Assembly (NCBI GenBank): GCA_012521855.1
Contig: JAAYLO010000206.1
Location: forward strand, 1-25,171
Direction of reading: 5' to 3'
Length of the DNA stretch: 25,171 bases
Origin: Halanaerobiaceae bacterium
GTDB lineage: Bacteria > Bacillota > Halanaerobiia > Halanaerobiales > DTU029
A program made the translations under genes and the position numbers. The number at the start of each line of letters is the position of its first letter. Position 1 is the first letter of the stretch. Below, piece after piece: positions 23,032 to 25,171 of the stretch. A model generated the notes under the pieces. It ran no database searches, was not told the DNA's origin, and was given only the letters and a program-made list of their open reading frames with translations.

Positions 23032-23811
23032 TTGAAGAAAACAAAATTGTTGATGAAAGCTATTTTCTTCATAATCCTAACTGTCCCCGCATTTTTTTTA
23101 TTGAGTGCCTGTCAGGGAGATCAGATTGAAGAGCCGCGAGTACAGGACCGTGGACTGGAAGAAACAGAAGAAGAACGCACTGAACTGGAAGCAGGAATTT
23201 TTACAGCTTATTCAGATACGGATGATAATGGTTATGCCCGGGCCAGGGTAAGGATTGAGGGTAATGATATTGTAGAGGTTGAACTGATGGAGATTCTCCC
23301 GACAGGAAATGAGAAGGATTATAAATCATATCAGTATGAACCTGTTGTGAAGGCTTATGAGGAGATGCCTGGAAGATTCGAGAAGGCTGATTCAGCTGAT
23401 GTAGATGTCTATACTGGCGCAACCCGGACCAGTGAGAAATTTAAACAGGCTGTCAGGAGAGCCCTTGATTATGCTGAAGGAAAATCTGAAGGCAGGTATT
23501 ATGACGGCAGGTTCCAGGGAGAATCTGAAAGAACAGAATCAGGTTATGCTGTTGCTTTGGTTACCATTAAGGATGATGAAATACAGAAGGTAGAACTAAA
23601 AGAGATTGATGGAGAAGGGGAATGGAGGGATTTTTCTGAATATAACTGGGAACCGGCAGTTATGGCAAATAAAGAGATGGCAGAGAGCTTCGTAGAGGCC
23701 AATTCCCCGGAGGTTGACCTTTATACAAATGCCACTCAATCCAGTATCAGGTACAAAGAAGCCGTTAGAAATGCTTTGCATCATGCCAGTAAAAATCCAG
23801 AGAAAGAGTAA
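23032..23811 (+). CDS. Lipoprotein with two FMN-binding domains
   Basis: A 259-aa predicted lipoprotein. Residues 1-26 form a lipoprotein signal ending in the lipobox LSAC, with Cys27 as the lipidation site, followed by an acidic linker to about 50. Two FMN_bind-type domains follow (about 52-148 and 155-251), each with a GYA(R/V)A core and a late flavin-attachment-like motif: VDVYTGATRTS at 124-134 in the first and VDLYTNATQSS at 228-238 in the second. Thr131 is the candidate for covalent FMN attachment; in the second domain Asn replaces the usual Gly. Such proteins carry electrons outside the cytoplasmic membrane. The enzyme that attaches FMN (ApbE) and partner redox genes are not in the window. 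The TTG start has a perfect AAGGAGGT six bases upstream. Confidence 0.87.
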   Translation: MKKTKLLMKAIFFIILTVPAFFLLSACQGDQIEEPRVQDRGLEETEEERTELEAGIFTAYSDTDDNGYARARVRIEGNDIVEVELMEILPTGNEKDYKSYQYEPVVKAYEEMPGRFEKADSADVDVYTGATRTSEKFKQAVRRALDYAEGKSEGRYYDGRFQGESERTESGYAVALVTIKDDEIQKVELKEIDGEGEWRDFSEYNWEPAVMANKEMAESFVEANSPEVDLYTNATQSSIRYKEAVRNALHHASKNPEKE

Positions 23812-23828
23812 AGTAAACTATTTATATG

Positions 23829-23853
23829 AAAACGGTGTTCTATCACCGTTTTG
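23829..23853 (+). terminator. Terminator after the FMN-binding lipoprotein gene
   Basis: AAAACGGTG (23829-23837) pairs exactly with CACCGTTTT (23844-23852) around a six-base loop; the four Ts ending the 3' arm are the only T-run. It starts 17 bases after the stop codon. Confidence 0.65.
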
Positions 23854-23970
23854 TCGAAATAAATCAAAATATTCAAAAAAATAAATCAAAACAGCAGGAA
23901 AAAGCGTATATACATGGAAGTATATATTATAAGAAAATGCAATTATAAGGAATTAAGGGGAGTGAGTTTT

Positions 23971-24033
23971 ATGCCGGGAAATATGGCAATAAGGAAAAAG
24001 GGAGAAATAATAGCATGGAAAGAATATCCCTGA
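23971..24033 (+). CDS. Possible 20-residue small protein
   Basis: A short open frame begins with ATG after a very good ribosome binding site (AAGGGGAGTGAG) and encodes 20 residues, starting MPGNMAIRKKGEIIAWKEYP and then TGA. It lies in the 280-base gap between the lipoprotein terminator and the cysteine-rich gene, which otherwise holds only AT-rich sequence. The strong site argues for translation; the short length and lack of a recognised family argue for caution. It could be a small basic peptide, a leader peptide for the next gene, or the remnant of a larger protein. Confidence 0.35.
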   Translation: MPGNMAIRKKGEIIAWKEYP

Positions 24034-24091
24034 TATAATGTAATTTATTTTATAGAATGGGCCAGAATTAGATTGAATAGGAGAGGGATAG

Positions 24092-24640
24092 ATGAATAAA
24101 TATGTATCAATAGAAGAGATTAATAAGTTAGATAAACAGCAGAAAGAAAATCTCAGAACTCTATGGAATCCTGCTAAATATGAACTAATAATTGTGCCTG
24201 TTTGTAAGGATATAGAGCAGCAAATTTATGAGCATAGGGTTTATGTAATTCAGGATATTATAGTTTGTGATAAAAAGAACAAGCAGTATTGTGAAATATC
24301 AAATTATCAGGGTGATATCAGTAACTGTGGGGAAATAATTTTTAAGACCTTTCCAGTGGAGTGTGTGAGACTTTTAGATGATTCAGATGATACTTGTCTT
24401 GAATTCAATAAAAAAATTGAGGCTGACGGTGTTGTACCAATTCAGTATATCAGCAAAAAAGATTGCCTGCCATTACTGGATATTTCTCTGATGATAGAGT
24501 TATTATGTGATAATAAATGTAAAAGTGATTTTTCGTTAAAATACAGTAAAGAGGGAGGAGTTTGTGTTCTGGATGATAATACTCAATATAGTGATTCCCT
24601 CTGTGCTTCATTATGGGAAATGCTGAAATCGGTATTGTAG
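24092..24640 (+). CDS. Cysteine-rich protein of unknown function
   Basis: I do not recognise this 182-aa protein. It has no signal peptide or membrane segment and a predicted mixed helix/strand content. It is notable for eleven cysteines (residues 38, 59, 67, 79, 91, 102, 125, 139, 143, 158 and 171), mostly singly spaced, with one Cx3C pair at 139/143. That spread is unlike a single zinc ribbon. The ATG follows GGAGAGGG by about five bases, and the frame is intact and well used, so it is a real gene. It is 70 bases upstream of the YmaF-like gene and may be co-expressed with it. A cytosolic metal-binding or coat-type role would be guesswork. Confidence 0.75.
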   Translation: MNKYVSIEEINKLDKQQKENLRTLWNPAKYELIIVPVCKDIEQQIYEHRVYVIQDIIVCDKKNKQYCEISNYQGDISNCGEIIFKTFPVECVRLLDDSDDTCLEFNKKIEADGVVPIQYISKKDCLPLLDISLMIELLCDNKCKSDFSLKYSKEGGVCVLDDNTQYSDSLCASLWEMLKSVL

Positions 24641-24710
24641 AATTTGATTTTATTAACTTTTTATAAAAACCCTCATATAATATATAAAACTTATTCTAGG
24701 GAGGGTTATT

Positions 24711-25171
24711 ATGTCAGGTTTTTATGATGATATTTTAACCGGATTGGAAAAAGATATTGATACTATTGAAGGGCAGACCCATGTCCATGAATTCCTTGGA
24801 AGCACTTTACTGGCAGCACCACGGGGCAAAAAAGAATTGCTGCACAATCACAGGTTTGCAGGGGTAACCGGACCTGCAAAAGAAACCAGAACCAGTCATG
24901 TACATCTGGTATCTGTAAATACAGACTTCTTCGTGAATCATTTTCATACTATAGAAATGTTTACGGGTCCTGCTATACCTGTCTTTGATGAAAAGGATAA
25001 GGATAAGATCATAGGGCATATACACGCATTGACTGGAGAGACTTCCAGGGATTTCTTCCATTCTCACGATTTCAGGGCTGCTACATTGATAGAAGACCCA
25101 ATATCGGAAATAAGGGAAGATGACAGGGACAAAAAAGACAGAAAGGATGATAAGGATATAAAGGATAGAAG
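24711..25171 (+). CDS. YmaF-like His-x-His repeat protein, cut by the window end
   Basis: The frame starts at ATG 24711 after AGGGAGGG and runs open to the last base, giving 153 residues so far. It contains six His-x-His motifs at 24-26, 45-47, 63-65, 77-79, 103-105 and 117-119 (THVHEF, HNHRF, SHVHLV, NHFHTI, GHIHAL, FHSHDF), spaced 14 to 26 residues apart, with intervening TGPA-type elements. This pattern matches the YmaF family of spore-former proteins, whose function is not established; metal binding by the histidines is plausible. From about residue 132 the sequence becomes a highly charged Asp/Lys/Arg tail that continues past the window. There is no signal peptide. The C-terminus is missing here only because the window ends. 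Confidence 0.8.
   Translation, partial: MSGFYDDILTGLEKDIDTIEGQTHVHEFLGSTLLAAPRGKKELLHNHRFAGVTGPAKETRTSHVHLVSVNTDFFVNHFHTIEMFTGPAIPVFDEKDKDKIIGHIHALTGETSRDFFHSHDFRAATLIEDPISEIREDDRDKKDRKDDKDIKDR

Noticed and set aside
24807..25067. An 86-codon minus-strand frame at the window end.
   Set aside because: The plus strand here encodes the regular His-x-His repeats of the YmaF-like protein, with a strong ribosome binding site; the opposite frame is incidental.
1..25171. CRISPR arrays, tRNA or rRNA genes, insertion sequences, phage or toxin-antitoxin modules.
   Set aside because: Read on both strands, no regular repeat-spacer series, cloverleaf, transposase motif or paired small toxin genes were found.

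Overview
The window looks like chromosomal DNA of a low-GC, diderm member of the Firmicutes; an order such as Halanaerobiales is my best guess, and Negativicutes or a related lineage is possible. Two lines of evidence point this way. First, a long run of genes makes and finishes a lipid A-Kdo-core lipopolysaccharide (MsbA, LpxK, KdsB, KdsA, KdsD, an LpxL-type acyltransferase, WaaA, a WaaP-like kinase, a GT4 transferase and a WaaL-type ligase), and two proteins look like outer-membrane beta-barrels ending in aromatic residues. Second, there are Firmicutes traits: a pair of CotF-like spore-coat proteins, a HutP-family RNA-binding regulator, very strong Shine-Dalgarno sequences and many TTG/GTG starts. 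No rRNA, tRNA, CRISPR, insertion sequence or phage gene is visible.

Layout. 71-2581: a type-B carboxylesterase and an aldose 1-epimerase, the latter behind its own promoter. 2598-3376: a DUF421 membrane protein whose ribosome binding site lies inside a long inverted repeat followed by a T-run. 3477-4125: two CotF-like spore-coat proteins ending in a strong terminator. 4166-5793: a promoter overlapping that terminator, then a TtcA-type tRNA thiolation enzyme and NAD synthetase, both PP-loop ATPases. 5910-7486: two secreted beta-barrel-like proteins, the second lacking a normal start codon in this sequence, then a clear terminator. 7670-8200: a corrinoid adenosyltransferase.

8403-21613 appears to be one long transcription unit. 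A HutP-family regulator is followed by twelve closely spaced envelope genes. KdsD makes arabinose-5-phosphate, KdsA condenses it to Kdo-8-phosphate and KdsB activates Kdo as CMP-Kdo. LpxK completes the lipid A phosphates, WaaA attaches Kdo, and the LpxL-type and DUF374 (LpxJ-like) enzymes are candidate late acyltransferases. The kinase-like protein may phosphorylate Kdo. The ELM1-like and GT4 proteins probably extend the core, MsbA flips the product across the inner membrane, and the WaaL-type protein would join O-antigen to it. KdsC and the early Lpx enzymes (LpxA, C, D, B) are not in the window. The unit ends at a perfect 13-bp inverted repeat shared with a convergent gene.

21659-22852 (minus strand) is a conserved-looking enzyme I cannot name. 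After it come a lipoprotein with two FMN-binding domains, a possible 20-residue ORF, an 11-cysteine orphan protein and, cut by the window edge, a YmaF-like protein with six His-x-His motifs. No gene-free stretch exceeds 300 bases.
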